Both the position numbers and the translations under genes were made by a program. This document shows, one piece after another, positions 11,200 through 20,719 of a DNA stretch of 64,000 nucleotides (its first letter is position 1; every line of letters begins with the position of its first letter). Source of the DNA: Chloroflexota bacterium (lineage in GTDB: Bacteria > Chloroflexota > Limnocylindria > Limnocylindrales > CSP1-4); NCBI GenBank assembly GCA_947475545.1, contig CANJLL010000009.1, forward strand, positions 37,176-101,175. Direction: 5' to 3'. Under the pieces are notes generated by a model that saw only the letters and a program-made list of their open reading frames with translations, made no database searches and was not told the origin of the DNA.

Positions 11200-11214
11200 G
11201 CTGTGTCACTCCGG

Positions 11215-11244
11215 TCCGAAGCTGCGCCCAGGCGCAGCTTCGGA
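11215..11244. terminator. Second stem-loop immediately after livK stop
   Basis: TCCGAAGCTGCGCC / GGCGCAGCTTCGGA perfect inverted repeat. Confidence 0.6.
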
Positions 11245-11246
11245 GA

Positions 11247-12467
11247 CTAGGGCCAGGTCGGCTTGGCCGGCGGCCAGGTGCCGCCCGTCTCGCGCGACGT
11301 GATCTGGTAGACGGCGATGAGCGGGGCGCCGCAGTCGCCGGAGGCGCTGCAGGACAGGACGCCCGTGATGCCCTTGAAGTCCTTGGTGGCGAAGATCGCG
11401 TCGCGGAGGGCCTTGCGGCCGATGCTCAGCGAGTTGTCGCTGTTCTTGACGGCAACCTTCTCGATCGCGTTGAACAGGATGTTGGCCGCGTCATACGCGT
11501 GGGCGTGGAACGCGGAGATGGGGTCCTTGCCGACCTTGGCCTTGTACTTGGTCAGGAAGTCGGCGTAGCCGGCCTGGAAGGCCGAGAAGTTGGGGCTGGA
11601 CAGGTAGTTGCCCTCGGCAGCCTTGCCCGCGGCCTTGACGAAGTCAGGCGTGAACATGCCGTCGGAGCCGATCATCACGGTCTTCTCGAGACCGGCGACC
11701 TGCTTGGACTGGGCCCAGAGGTAGCCGCCCTCGGCGACGAAGACCGGGTCGTAGATGACCTGCGGAGCGGCGGCGGCAACCTTGGTCAGGACCGGCTTCA
11801 TGTCGGTCTGGCCCTTGGAGACGGCCTCCTGCGCCACGATTGAGCCGCCGAGCTTCTTGAACTCGTCGGCGAAGACGCCCTGGAGCGCCTCGGCGTAGGC
11901 GCTGCCATCGTGGATGGTGGCGGCCTTGGTCAGCTTGAGGACGTTGAAGACGAACTCGGCCACGGCCTTGCCCTGGAAGGCGTCGCTGTGGGCGGTGCGC
12001 GCGTAGCCCGCGTACTCGGGGCCACGATCGGCCTTGGTGAGGGCCGGGCGGGTGTTGGACGGCGAGATGGTGGTGAGGCCCACATCGGTGAGGGCCTTGA
12101 TGCCGCCGACTGTCTCGTCGGAGCAGGACGAGCCGATGAGGCCAACGATGGTCTTGTCAGCCGCGAGCTTCTGGGCCGCCGTGGCGCCACCCTCGGGCGT
12201 GCACAGGCCGTCCTCGGTGGTGACCTGGATGGCGTGGCCAAGGAGCTTGCCGCCCTTGTCGTCCGCCGCGATCTGGACGCCGTACAGGGAGTCTGTCCCG
12301 AGGGACGCATCAGCGCCCGAGATGACGCCCCAGAAGGCGACGTGGATGGGGTCGTTGGCGCCGACCTTGATCACGCCGAGGGGGTCCGTCGCGGTCGCGG
12401 CGCCTGAGCAGGCCCCAAGCACCAGCGCGGCGGTGGCCGCGAGCACGCCGAGTTTCCTGAGCTGCAT
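11247..12467 (-). CDS. livK: Branched-chain amino acid ABC substrate-binding lipoprotein LivK
   Basis: MQLRKLGVLAATAALVLGACSG lipobox; periplasmic binding protein type I; GGAGGA RBS. Confidence 0.9.
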   Translation of the reverse strand: MQLRKLGVLAATAALVLGACSGAATATDPLGVIKVGANDPIHVAFWGVISGADASLGTDSLYGVQIAADDKGGKLLGHAIQVTTEDGLCTPEGGATAAQKLAADKTIVGLIGSSCSDETVGGIKALTDVGLTTISPSNTRPALTKADRGPEYAGYARTAHSDAFQGKAVAEFVFNVLKLTKAATIHDGSAYAEALQGVFADEFKKLGGSIVAQEAVSKGQTDMKPVLTKVAAAAPQVIYDPVFVAEGGYLWAQSKQVAGLEKTVMIGSDGMFTPDFVKAAGKAAEGNYLSSPNFSAFQAGYADFLTKYKAKVGKDPISAFHAHAYDAANILFNAIEKVAVKNSDNSLSIGRKALRDAIFATKDFKGITGVLSCSASGDCGAPLIAVYQITSRETGGTWPPAKPTWP

Positions 12468-12553
12468 GGATCTCCTCCGAAATCGAGTAGCGCCGCAGCG
12501 GGCGACGCGCTGACGACCGCGCCGTACGTCTGGCTGCGAGAACGCTTTGCCGT

Positions 12554-12581
12554 ATGATATGGGCCGGCGAACCGATTGCAA
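12554..12581 (-). promoter_or_regulatory. Sigma70-like promoter for liv operon
   Basis: Reverse strand TTGCAA - 16 bp - TATCAT about 90 bp upstream of livK start. Confidence 0.45.
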
Positions 12582-12983
12582 GACGGTCCACGCGACCCGG
12601 CTAGGCCCCAGAGCGCACCGCGCTCGCCTCCCGTGCGGTCCCGCGGCCCTTGTCGCCAGCATCCGGACAGTGTTCAGGCGCTGGCGATTGCACAGGTTTG
12701 GCCACCTCATCGAGGTACGACCCGGCGCGTGGAACACCAGGTCCCAGCGGCCCGCATCACGGACTCGGACGGCAGCATCGCCCAGCGCGACGACGCCTCC
12801 CCGCGCCCTGTGACCGCTCCGTCGGGGCCCGTCCGCAGCGGCGCCGGCCAGGCCCTCAGCACACGATCCGGGGCCCGATAGGAAGCGGCCCATGCGGTCC
12901 GGGGGCCGCACCTCGGGTCATCTGACGACACCCGCCGAGCAGCGTGGACGCGCCGGCGGGCTCACCACTACTTAGGAGTCATT

Positions 12984-15344
12984 GTGGGCAAGAACGTCGC
13001 CGTCTTCGTAGACGTGGCGAACATCTTCTACGCGGCCAAGGCGGCCGGCGTGGACATCGACTACGTGACGTTGCTGAAGTCGGCCTCGGCGGGTCGCGAC
13101 CTCGTGCGCGCATATGCCTATACGGGACTGGATCCAGACAACGAGAACCAGCGCAACTTCCATGACTTCCTGCGCCGGCACGGCTACAAGGTCGTCAGCA
13201 AGGACATCCGCAAGTACGGCGACGGCAAGGTCAAGGCCAACCTCGATATCGAGCTCGTCGTCGACATGATGAAGACGGCCCGCAACCTGGACATCGCCAT
13301 CGTGGTGTCCGGCGACGGGGACTTCGCACCGGCCATCCGTGCGGTCCAGGAGCAGGGCATCCGCGTCGAGGTCATCAGCTTCCGCGGCAACACCAGCTCG
13401 GACCTGATCGAGGTCGCCGACCTGTTCACCGACATCACGCAGCTCGCCAAGGTGGACCGCGATTCGACGCGCTCCGGCCGACGGGTAGCGGACGATGAGC
13501 ACGACTTGTCCATGACCGAGGTGCCGGACAAGATGACCGAGGGGACCGGGTTCTCTCGCGGCCGTGGCGGCCGTGGCGGCCGTGGCCGCAGCCGCGTCGA
13601 GGGCACGCCGATCGAGACCATGCGCGAGACGGGCCGTGGCCGCAGCCGCGTCGAGGGCACGCCGATCGAGACCATGCGCGAGACGGGCCGTGGCCGCAGC
13701 CGCGTCGAGGGCACGCCGATCGAGACCATGCGCGAGTCGGGCCGTGGTGGCCGCGACGAGGGCGCGCCGATTGAGACCCTGCACGAGACAGGCCGTGAGC
13801 CGGGTCGCCGGCCGTCGCGGACCCGCGAGCCGCTGGCAGAGCCGGTGGTCGCCGCGGCGCCGTCGATCGGTGGCGCACCAATCGTCGCGTTGCCCGGCGA
13901 GAAGCTGTCGCGGGCCAGGACGGCCCCCGTCAGCGTGCCGGTGCAGGCCGTCGCCATCGGCGAGGAAGATCCCGACGATGAGGGCGCGCTCGCCGCGTTC
14001 GGGCCGGCACGCGCCCCACGTATGCCGCGCGTGACGTCCGAGCCCCGCGAAGGCGTGGAGGCCAGCGATGCCGGCGAGGCCGGCGAGGCCAGCGAGGCCG
14101 GCGATGCCGGTGAGGCCGGTGAAGGCGGCGAAGGCGGCGAGGCCGGCCGACGTCGTCGTCGGCGCGGCGGTCGTGGTCGCGGTCGCGGCCGGGCCGATGG
14201 GGCCCCCGAGGGTCTGGAGGTCGTCGTCGAGGAAGACGAGGACGAGCAGCCCGCACCGGTTGCACGGCCTGCGCGGGCTGCGCGGCCCGCACCGCTTGCA
14301 CCGCTCGCACCGCGGCCCCAGGCGTCCGTGTTCGGGTCCGTGTGGGACTCCCAGCTGGGCACGCCCAGCCGGCAGTCCAGCGCCCCCGTCGGGGACGACG
14401 AGGACTTCGAGGAGCCGGCAATCCCCGAGTACCTGATCGCCGAGCGCCGCCAGCGTGGCGCCGCCGGTGGGGCTCGCGGCGGTGCTCCCGCGCGCGGCGG
14501 TCGTGCCGGCGCCTACGCGGCGTTCGTCGACCGTGAGCGCTATGGCCGCGGCGGTGGCGGCGGCGGTGGTGGGATCAACCGCTACCCGGACGTCAGCGGT
14601 CGTGCCCCGGTGGGCCGCGACGCCAACCGCGATGCGGGCCGTGAGTTCGCACGAACCGATCGTCCCGCCCGCCCGGCCGGCGGCGAGGGCGGCGGCGACC
14701 CCTGGAGCGAGGTTCCGCCCGAGCTCGAGGCGCTCCTGCGGGCGCAGCTGGCGGGCGGCAAGCCCAAGGCCGCACCGGCGGGTCGCACCGCACCCCAGGC
14801 CGAGACCCAGGCCCCGGCAGAGGCCCGCACGGGTCGTGGCCGTGGTCGGACCCGCGGCCCCGCCGAGGACGACGCAGCCATCGCCGGCAGCGCGGCCCCG
14901 ATCGAGGCCACGCCGGATTCGGCGCCCGCCACCAGCGTTCGTCGCCGCGCTCCGCGTGCGGCGGCTCCGGCCGAGGCTCCGGCCCTGGCGGCACCCATCG
15001 TGGCCGCCGTTGCGGACGAGGCAGCGCCCAGGCGTCGCACCCGTGCCGCCGCAACGCCCGCTGCCGAGGCTCCGGCCCCGGTCGTGGTCGTACCCGTAGA
15101 CGAGGCCGCCAAGCCCCGTCGGACTCGAGCGGTCAGCCCCAAGGCGGCCGTGGCTGCCGTCGCTGCCGAGGCTCCGGCCCCGGTCGTGATCGCACCCGCC
15201 GACGAGGCCCCCAAGCCGCGCCGCACCCGTGCCGCCGCCAAGCCCGCTGCCGAGCCTGCCGCGGCCATTCCTGCCGAGACCGAGGCTCCGACCCCGGCTC
15301 GCCGGCGGACCACGCGCAAGGCTGCGGACGCGCCCGAGGCCTGA
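12984..15344 (+). CDS. NYN (LabA/DUF88-like) domain protein with long low-complexity RG/Ala-Pro C-terminal region
   Basis: MGKNVAVFVDVANIFYAAKAAGVDIDYVTLL...VVSGDGDFAPAIRAVQEQGIRVEVISF; then Arg/Gly/Ala/Pro-rich tail. Confidence 0.88.
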   Translation: MGKNVAVFVDVANIFYAAKAAGVDIDYVTLLKSASAGRDLVRAYAYTGLDPDNENQRNFHDFLRRHGYKVVSKDIRKYGDGKVKANLDIELVVDMMKTARNLDIAIVVSGDGDFAPAIRAVQEQGIRVEVISFRGNTSSDLIEVADLFTDITQLAKVDRDSTRSGRRVADDEHDLSMTEVPDKMTEGTGFSRGRGGRGGRGRSRVEGTPIETMRETGRGRSRVEGTPIETMRETGRGRSRVEGTPIETMRESGRGGRDEGAPIETLHETGREPGRRPSRTREPLAEPVVAAAPSIGGAPIVALPGEKLSRARTAPVSVPVQAVAIGEEDPDDEGALAAFGPARAPRMPRVTSEPREGVEASDAGEAGEASEAGDAGEAGEGGEGGEAGRRRRRRGGRGRGRGRADGAPEGLEVVVEEDEDEQPAPVARPARAARPAPLAPLAPRPQASVFGSVWDSQLGTPSRQSSAPVGDDEDFEEPAIPEYLIAERRQRGAAGGARGGAPARGGRAGAYAAFVDRERYGRGGGGGGGGINRYPDVSGRAPVGRDANRDAGREFARTDRPARPAGGEGGGDPWSEVPPELEALLRAQLAGGKPKAAPAGRTAPQAETQAPAEARTGRGRGRTRGPAEDDAAIAGSAAPIEATPDSAPATSVRRRAPRAAAPAEAPALAAPIVAAVADEAAPRRRTRAAATPAAEAPAPVVVVPVDEAAKPRRTRAVSPKAAVAAVAAEAPAPVVIAPADEAPKPRRTRAAAKPAAEPAAAIPAETEAPTPARRRTTRKAADAPEA
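13578..13790 (+). repeat. In-frame 54-bp tandem repeat (three near-identical copies and a degenerate fourth)
   Basis: Encodes GRGRSRVEGTPIETMRET x3 then GRGGRDEGAPIETLHET. Confidence 0.9.
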
Positions 15345-15370
15345 CCACCGGCAGCACGCCGGTTCTGACC

Positions 15371-16678
15371 ATGGACGGGGCGCGCACGCGCGGACAACCC
15401 GCCGCCCTCGGGGCGGTCCGGGCCATGCTCCGCTCGGGCGTGCCCCACGCCATCCTTCTCACGGGCCCGGCGGGCGTGGGCAAGACCACGCTCGCGCTGG
15501 ACCTGGCGGCCGCGCTCCTGTGCGTGCATCCGGATGCCGCCGCGCGCCCGTGTCGCGCCTGTCGCGCGTGCCGCATGCAGGAGGCGGGCAACCACCCGGA
15601 TCTCCATCGCCTCGCGCCTTCGGGTGCCGGCGCCCAGATCGGGATCGGGGGGACGGAGCGGTCGCGCGGCGTCCGCGACCTGATCGCCGAGCTGGTCCTC
15701 ATGCCCGTGGAGGGCGGCGCCCGGGTTGCCGTCATCGAGGAGGCGCAGCGGCTGAACGAGGACGCGCAGTCGGCGCTGCTCAAGACCCTCGAGGAGCCCG
15801 CCGCCGGTGTCGTCCTCATTCTGTGTGCCGAGGAGGAGGAGCGGCTGCTCCCCACCGTTCGATCGCGCTGTGCCCGGATTCGGCTGGGCCCCGTCGGGGT
15901 GCGCGAGATCGAGGACCTCCTCGGAGAGCTGGGCCTGGCCGAGCCGCCGCTGGCCGGCCGACTCGCCAGGATCGCCGCGGGGCGGCCTGGGATTGCCATG
16001 GCCTACGCCCGGGCGCCGCAGGCCGAGGCCATTCGCGGCGAGCTGTGCCGACGGCTCCTCGACCTTCGAGCCGAGGGAACCGCGGCGGGCCTGGCCGCCA
16101 TCCGCGAGCTGCAGGCCCGCGCCATCGACCTCGCGAAGACCCTGGAAGCGGCCGCGTTGCTTGGTGGGACGGTCAGCGCCAGCGGCCGCAAGACCGCCAA
16201 GGGCCGGACGGGGCGAGGCTCGAAGGCGGGCTCCAAGGGCGCCGCGGTCGAGGCGGGCGCCGGACCGGACACCGGAGCCGGGGGGCTCGATGGTTCGGAC
16301 GAGGGTGCCCCCGATGACGCGCCCGCGGATGGCGAGGCGGGCGGTACCAAGCTGGCCGCCGCGGAGCGCCGGCGGGGCGCCGTGGTGCTGGTCCGCATCT
16401 GGCAGGACCTGGCGCGCGACATGGCCCTGGTTGCGCTGGGGGAGCGGCGGCTGGTCCGTGACCCGGGGCTGCTCGACGACCTTGAGGCAGCCGTCACGCG
16501 TGAAGGGACGGCGCCCGGCCAGCGCCACCATGCGAGCGGCGCGGGCGGCCCGGCCGCCTTCCTGGCACGCCTGTCGCGTGCGGCCGAGCTCCTGGAGGGC
16601 AACGTGGCCCCCGAGCTGGTGCTCGACACCCTCGTCGTTGCCTGGCCCGCGGGGGTCGGTGCCGAGGTCTCCGAGTGA
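15371..16678 (+). CDS. DNA polymerase III delta' subunit (HolB-like)
   Basis: HAILLTGPAGVGKTTLALDLAAALLC..CRACRACRMQEAGNHPDLH..EEAQRLNEDAQSALLKTLEEP. Confidence 0.88.
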   Translation: MDGARTRGQPAALGAVRAMLRSGVPHAILLTGPAGVGKTTLALDLAAALLCVHPDAAARPCRACRACRMQEAGNHPDLHRLAPSGAGAQIGIGGTERSRGVRDLIAELVLMPVEGGARVAVIEEAQRLNEDAQSALLKTLEEPAAGVVLILCAEEEERLLPTVRSRCARIRLGPVGVREIEDLLGELGLAEPPLAGRLARIAAGRPGIAMAYARAPQAEAIRGELCRRLLDLRAEGTAAGLAAIRELQARAIDLAKTLEAAALLGGTVSASGRKTAKGRTGRGSKAGSKGAAVEAGAGPDTGAGGLDGSDEGAPDDAPADGEAGGTKLAAAERRRGAVVLVRIWQDLARDMALVALGERRLVRDPGLLDDLEAAVTREGTAPGQRHHASGAGGPAAFLARLSRAAELLEGNVAPELVLDTLVVAWPAGVGAEVSE

Positions 16679-16983
16679 GCCCGGGCCACGTCGCCGCCCG
16701 GCTGGACGCCGTCGTGAGCGGCCGCGTCCAGGGCGTGGGCTTCCGCTACTTCGTTCTGGTGACGGCCAACCGCCTCGGGCTTGTTGGGTGGGTCGCCAAC
16801 CAGCCCAACGGCAGCGTCCAGTGCATCGCCGAGGGCTCCCGTGAGGATCTCGAGCGCCTGGCCGAGGCGCTCGCCATGGGCCCGACAGGTGCGCTCGTCA
16901 CCAACGTGAGCCAGGCGTGGATGCCGCCCGTCGGCGGGTTCGACCGGTTTTCGATCCGGTCCGGGGGCCACCCCGGCGACTGA
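16675..16983 (+). CDS. acyP: Acylphosphatase
   Basis: VSGRVQGVGFRYFVLVTANRLGLVGWVANQPNGSVQ. Confidence 0.92.
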   Translation: MSPGHVAARLDAVVSGRVQGVGFRYFVLVTANRLGLVGWVANQPNGSVQCIAEGSREDLERLAEALAMGPTGALVTNVSQAWMPPVGGFDRFSIRSGGHPGD

Positions 16984-17003
16984 CCGACCGGGTCGGCAGC
17001 GAC

Positions 17004-17022
17004 CCCACGGTCGAACCGTGGG
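17004..17022. terminator. Stem-loop after acyP
   Basis: CCCACGGT-CGA-ACCGTGGG. Confidence 0.45.
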
Positions 17023-17114
17023 CCAGGCCTGTGCCCTGGTAGCCCATTTGGACGGGTGCTGTCCCTGACTGTTGGGCTATTCGCGACCGGACCACCGGGC
17101 CCTACAGTCTCCCA

Positions 17115-17432
17115 ATGGAGACTTCGACCGCGGCAGAGGCATTCCCGGCGCTGTACCGCGCGATCCTGGACGGCATTGCCGACATGGAGCGAGCCGGGCT
17201 GCGAGCGGCGGCGCACGAGGTTCGCCGGGATGCCACGGCCGCGTACTCGGGCGCCTGGGGCGAAGCGGGCCGTCGTCGGCTGACGGGCCTGGTGGACCGG
17301 ATCGAGGGCGTGCTCGCCGCACACCAACCGACCGGCGAGGCCGACCGGCTCGCATTCAGGGTCCGACCAGACGGCCATGCAGGGACCTCGCGGTCCTGGT
17401 CCGCCCTTCGCAGGGTGGCCCAGCCCCGCTAG
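17115..17432 (+). CDS. Hypothetical protein
   Basis: 105 aa, METSTAAEAFPALYRAILDGIADMERAGL...; codon-bias-consistent. Confidence 0.6.
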   Translation: METSTAAEAFPALYRAILDGIADMERAGLRAAAHEVRRDATAAYSGAWGEAGRRRLTGLVDRIEGVLAAHQPTGEADRLAFRVRPDGHAGTSRSWSALRRVAQPR

Positions 17433-17528
17433 TTCGCCGTCGCCGGATCGGCCTCTCGACCCTCCCACCTCTGTTGCCGTCCCCGCCGTCCCGTGCGCGC
17501 CGGCGGTCGGGGCCGTAGGCTTGGCGCC

Positions 17529-17864
17529 ATGGTCACCGTCAGCCAGCTGCTGGGCCGAGCCCGCGTCGCGTACGAGGCGCTGGGCGTTCTCGGCGAGGAG
17601 ATCCAGGACGAGTGGCAGTACGTCACGGACCTGGGCCGCGTCTGGTTGGCCGAGCTGGATCGGGTGGCTGCCGCCCGCGCCGACGAGCAGGCCACGCCCG
17701 GCACGCAGGCCGCCGTGGACCGGCTGATCGACGAGATCGAGCGCATCAGCGACCCGCACCGCGCGATCGACTGGCTCTCGACGTTTCCGCAGGCCGTCCT
17801 CCTGGCGCTGGGCCCGGGTCCGGTCCCGCCGCCGACCGCCGCCGCGCCGGCATCGCCCGCATGA
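17529..17864 (+). CDS. Hypothetical protein
   Basis: MVTVSQLLGRARVAYEALGVLGEEIQDEWQYV; overlaps next ORF. Confidence 0.6.
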   Translation: MVTVSQLLGRARVAYEALGVLGEEIQDEWQYVTDLGRVWLAELDRVAAARADEQATPGTQAAVDRLIDEIERISDPHRAIDWLSTFPQAVLLALGPGPVPPPTAAAPASPA

Positions 17865-18550
17865 GGTTCCAGGACGCGGCCCGCGACGCGCGTGCGGTCG
17901 TCTACGCGTCGGTCCAGGCGGATCCGCTGGTCGCGCGCGCGGCCGAGGCCCTGGTGCTTGCCAACACGGCCGGTCGGGTGCTCGCGCGGGCCGTCATGAA
18001 CGGTGAGACCACGGACGCGGACGGCTGGCGGGTCGCCTTCCCGACGCTGTTCGGGCCCGATGCATCACCGGAGGTGCGCGCGCATGCCCAGGAGGTCCTG
18101 GCCGTCTCCCTCGCCGTCGCGGAGCGTGGCGACCAGGTCCGGAGCCAGCTCCGCGGGGCCATCGTGGAGGAGCTGACGGAGCGCCTGCTGGACCGCCGTG
18201 CCTCGGCCTCGGAGGTCCGCCGCGAGCGGCGAATCCTGTTCGACGGGGTCCGCGCGGAGATCCACCCGTACGACGTCACCGTCGAGGCAGACGGCCGCGC
18301 GGAGGCGTACGACTGCAAGTGGGGCGCCCGCGGGATCAACGGCGAGGTGATGCTCCAGCTGGATGCCGCCCGCGCCAACGCCGCCACGGAGGACGAGCGC
18401 CTGGCGGTCGCGCTGGTGATCTTCGACGCCCGCCGCTCCTGCCTGGTGCGGCTGGCCCGCCAGACCGCCCCGCTGGGCGCGACGGGACTGGTCAGCATCG
18501 AGACCCTGAACCGGCTGGCGGCTGGCCCGCCGCAGCCCCTGAAGGCGTGA
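17861..18550 (+). CDS. Hypothetical protein, possible nuclease-like fold
   Basis: MRFQDAARDARAVVYASVQADP...AEAYDCKWGARGINGEVMLQLDAARANA; start overlaps preceding stop. Confidence 0.6.
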   Translation: MRFQDAARDARAVVYASVQADPLVARAAEALVLANTAGRVLARAVMNGETTDADGWRVAFPTLFGPDASPEVRAHAQEVLAVSLAVAERGDQVRSQLRGAIVEELTERLLDRRASASEVRRERRILFDGVRAEIHPYDVTVEADGRAEAYDCKWGARGINGEVMLQLDAARANAATEDERLAVALVIFDARRSCLVRLARQTAPLGATGLVSIETLNRLAAGPPQPLKA

Positions 18551-19353
18551 GCGACCCGGTTCCCCATCGCTTCGAGGCGGCCTACCGCGTCCGGTTTGAC
18601 GAGGCGGGCGCCGACGGGCTGGTGCGCGCGTCGTCCGTCCTCCGCTATGCCCAGGACGCCGCCTGGCAGCACGGCGCCGCGCTGGGGCTGACCCGGGACT
18701 GGTACGAGGAGCACCAGCTGATCTGGCTGGTCCGCGCCGTGGACCTGGCGCTGGCGCAGCCGATGCCTGTCGGCGCACAGCTCGACGTGACGACGGCCGT
18801 CGTGGGCCACCGGCGCGTCTGGGCCCGTCGGCGGGTCGAGCTGCGCCTGGCCGGTGACCCGACGGCCGCATCACCCGCCGCCGTCGCGCTCACGGACTGG
18901 GTGCTCATCGACGGGACCGGCCGACTGGTCCGCATCCCCGAATCCTTCAGCACGCTGTTCGGCGTCCCGGCGGCCGACTTCGAGATGACCCGTGTCCACG
19001 CGGCCTCCGCCCCCGAGGGCGTGGCGTCCGTCGGCCTGGCGGTCCGGCCCCACGAAGTGGACCCCAACGGACACCTCAACAACGCCGTCTACCTCGACTG
19101 GCTGGAGGAGGCCGTCGCGGCCGCTGGTGGGGCGCCGGACCTGGCGCGCCTGCCGCGCCGCTATCGGATCGAGTACCTGCAGGCCCTCGCCCAGGGCGCG
19201 GAGACCAGCGTCGTGGCCTGGCAGCCCGCGCCAGGCGCCGCCGGAGCGGCGGCCTCCCCGGCCTCCGCGGCGTGGCAGTGCAGCGTCGTTCGCGGCGCCG
19301 ACGGCGTGGCGGCAGCCCGGGCGCGCCTCACGCTGGGTCCGGAGCCCGCCTGA
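18547..19353 (+). CDS. Acyl-ACP/acyl-CoA thioesterase (hotdog fold)
   Basis: RFDEAGADGLVRASSVLRYAQDAAWQH, HEVDPNGHLNNAVYLDWLEEAV. Confidence 0.82.
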   Translation: MSDPVPHRFEAAYRVRFDEAGADGLVRASSVLRYAQDAAWQHGAALGLTRDWYEEHQLIWLVRAVDLALAQPMPVGAQLDVTTAVVGHRRVWARRRVELRLAGDPTAASPAAVALTDWVLIDGTGRLVRIPESFSTLFGVPAADFEMTRVHAASAPEGVASVGLAVRPHEVDPNGHLNNAVYLDWLEEAVAAAGGAPDLARLPRRYRIEYLQALAQGAETSVVAWQPAPGAAGAAASPASAAWQCSVVRGADGVAAARARLTLGPEPA

Positions 19354-19450
19354 CGGGCGTCCCCGTCCTCCGCGACGGCCCATCCGGAGCGTCGCCCGCG
19401 CCCTACAGTTCACGCGCCAGCCCAGAGAGTTCATGCCTGGAGGATCAGCC

Positions 19451-20278
19451 GTGTTGCGCGAGTACGGGGACCTGCGGATCACCATCGAGGACGGGGTGGC
19501 CACCATCGGGATGCTGCCGTCCGGGGACGCTCAGTACAAGCGGATGCGGGAGACCGAGGGGAAGGTCAAGAAGTTCTTCCCCAAGCACAAGGAAGTCGGC
19601 GAGGCGATCGAGGAGCTGCGCGGCGACAACGACGTCCGCGTGATCATCCTGACGGGCCTGGGCGACATGTTCTTCATCCCGCCGTCCAGCGGCCCCGGCA
19701 TCCAGGCCCACGACCCGGGCGAGGACTGGGATCTCACGCAGGGCCTGGCGCGCACCTTCAACGCCATCATCGAGTGCGAGAAGCCGATCGTCGCGCGGGT
19801 CAACGGCGCCGCGGTGGCCTTTGGTTCCAGCCTGGTCTTTGCCTGTGACTTCGTCGTGGCGGACGAGGAGGCGATGATCGCCGACTACCACCTGGGGATG
19901 GGCGAGCTCCCCTTTGGCCGGGCGGACTTCGGCGTGGTGCCGGGTGACGGCGGGTCGGTCTTCGTGCCGATGCAGATGACGCTGGCCCATGCGCGCGACT
20001 TCCTGCTGCTGGCGCGCCCGTTCACCGGCCGCGAGCTGGCCGACCTGGGCTACATCCACAAGGCCGTGCCAAAGGACCAGCTGGACGCCGCGGTCAAGGA
20101 GCTGTGTGACCGCCTGCTGAAGCGAACGCCCTACGCGCTGGCGTGGTCCAAGCGGGTGCTGAACCGGCGCATCGCCCAGCAGTTCGCGCTCACCTTCGAC
20201 GCCGCGTGGGCGTACGAGATGGTCAATTTCTACATGGAGCACGCGGCCAGGAGCGAACGAGGGAAAACCCTCCTCTAG
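19451..20278 (+). CDS. Enoyl-CoA hydratase/isomerase family protein
   Basis: DNDVRVIILTGLGDMFFIPP, ECEKPIVARVNGAAVAFGSSLVFACDFVVADEEA; GGAGG RBS. Confidence 0.85.
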   Translation: MLREYGDLRITIEDGVATIGMLPSGDAQYKRMRETEGKVKKFFPKHKEVGEAIEELRGDNDVRVIILTGLGDMFFIPPSSGPGIQAHDPGEDWDLTQGLARTFNAIIECEKPIVARVNGAAVAFGSSLVFACDFVVADEEAMIADYHLGMGELPFGRADFGVVPGDGGSVFVPMQMTLAHARDFLLLARPFTGRELADLGYIHKAVPKDQLDAAVKELCDRLLKRTPYALAWSKRVLNRRIAQQFALTFDAAWAYEMVNFYMEHAARSERGKTLL

Positions 20279-20387
20279 GCGGGGATCACCGTTTGACAGT
20301 GGCCAGTCCGCAGGGCCAAGATGTACCGACTCGGCGCCTGCCGGGCCGATCGCGCGCGCGACGGATAGGGCATTCGTCCGGAGTCAC

Positions 20388-20687
20388 ATGATCCAGTGCA
20401 AGGTGATCTTCGCTGGGCTCATCAAGCGGGTCGCGGGGACGTCGGAGATGACGGTCACGCTGCCTGCCGATTCGACGCTGGGCGACCTTCTCGCCGATCT
20501 CACGGCGCGCTTCGGGCAGGAGTTTGAAGACAAGATCCTGTTGAACGGTGACCTCGCGAACCACGCCGTCGTGATGATCGACGGCGAGTACGCCCGGGAG
20601 GTCGGCGGGATGCAGGCTCGGCTGGACCGGCAGACGCCGGCCCAGGTCGAGATCGTGTTGCTGGGTCCACCGCTGCTGGGCGGATAG
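20388..20687 (+). CDS. MoaD/ThiS-like ubiquitin-fold protein
   Basis: MIQCKVIFAGLIKRVAGTSEMTVTLPADSTLGDLLADLTARFG...ending LLGG. Confidence 0.8.
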   Translation: MIQCKVIFAGLIKRVAGTSEMTVTLPADSTLGDLLADLTARFGQEFEDKILLNGDLANHAVVMIDGEYAREVGGMQARLDRQTPAQVEIVLLGPPLLGG

Positions 20688-20719
20688 AGATCTCGGGCAA
20701 GTTCTGAGAGGGGAGAGCC

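Noticed and set aside
13578-13790. Possible CRISPR array
   Set aside because: Repeats are contiguous 54-bp in-frame codon repeats without unique spacers; no Cas genes in the window.
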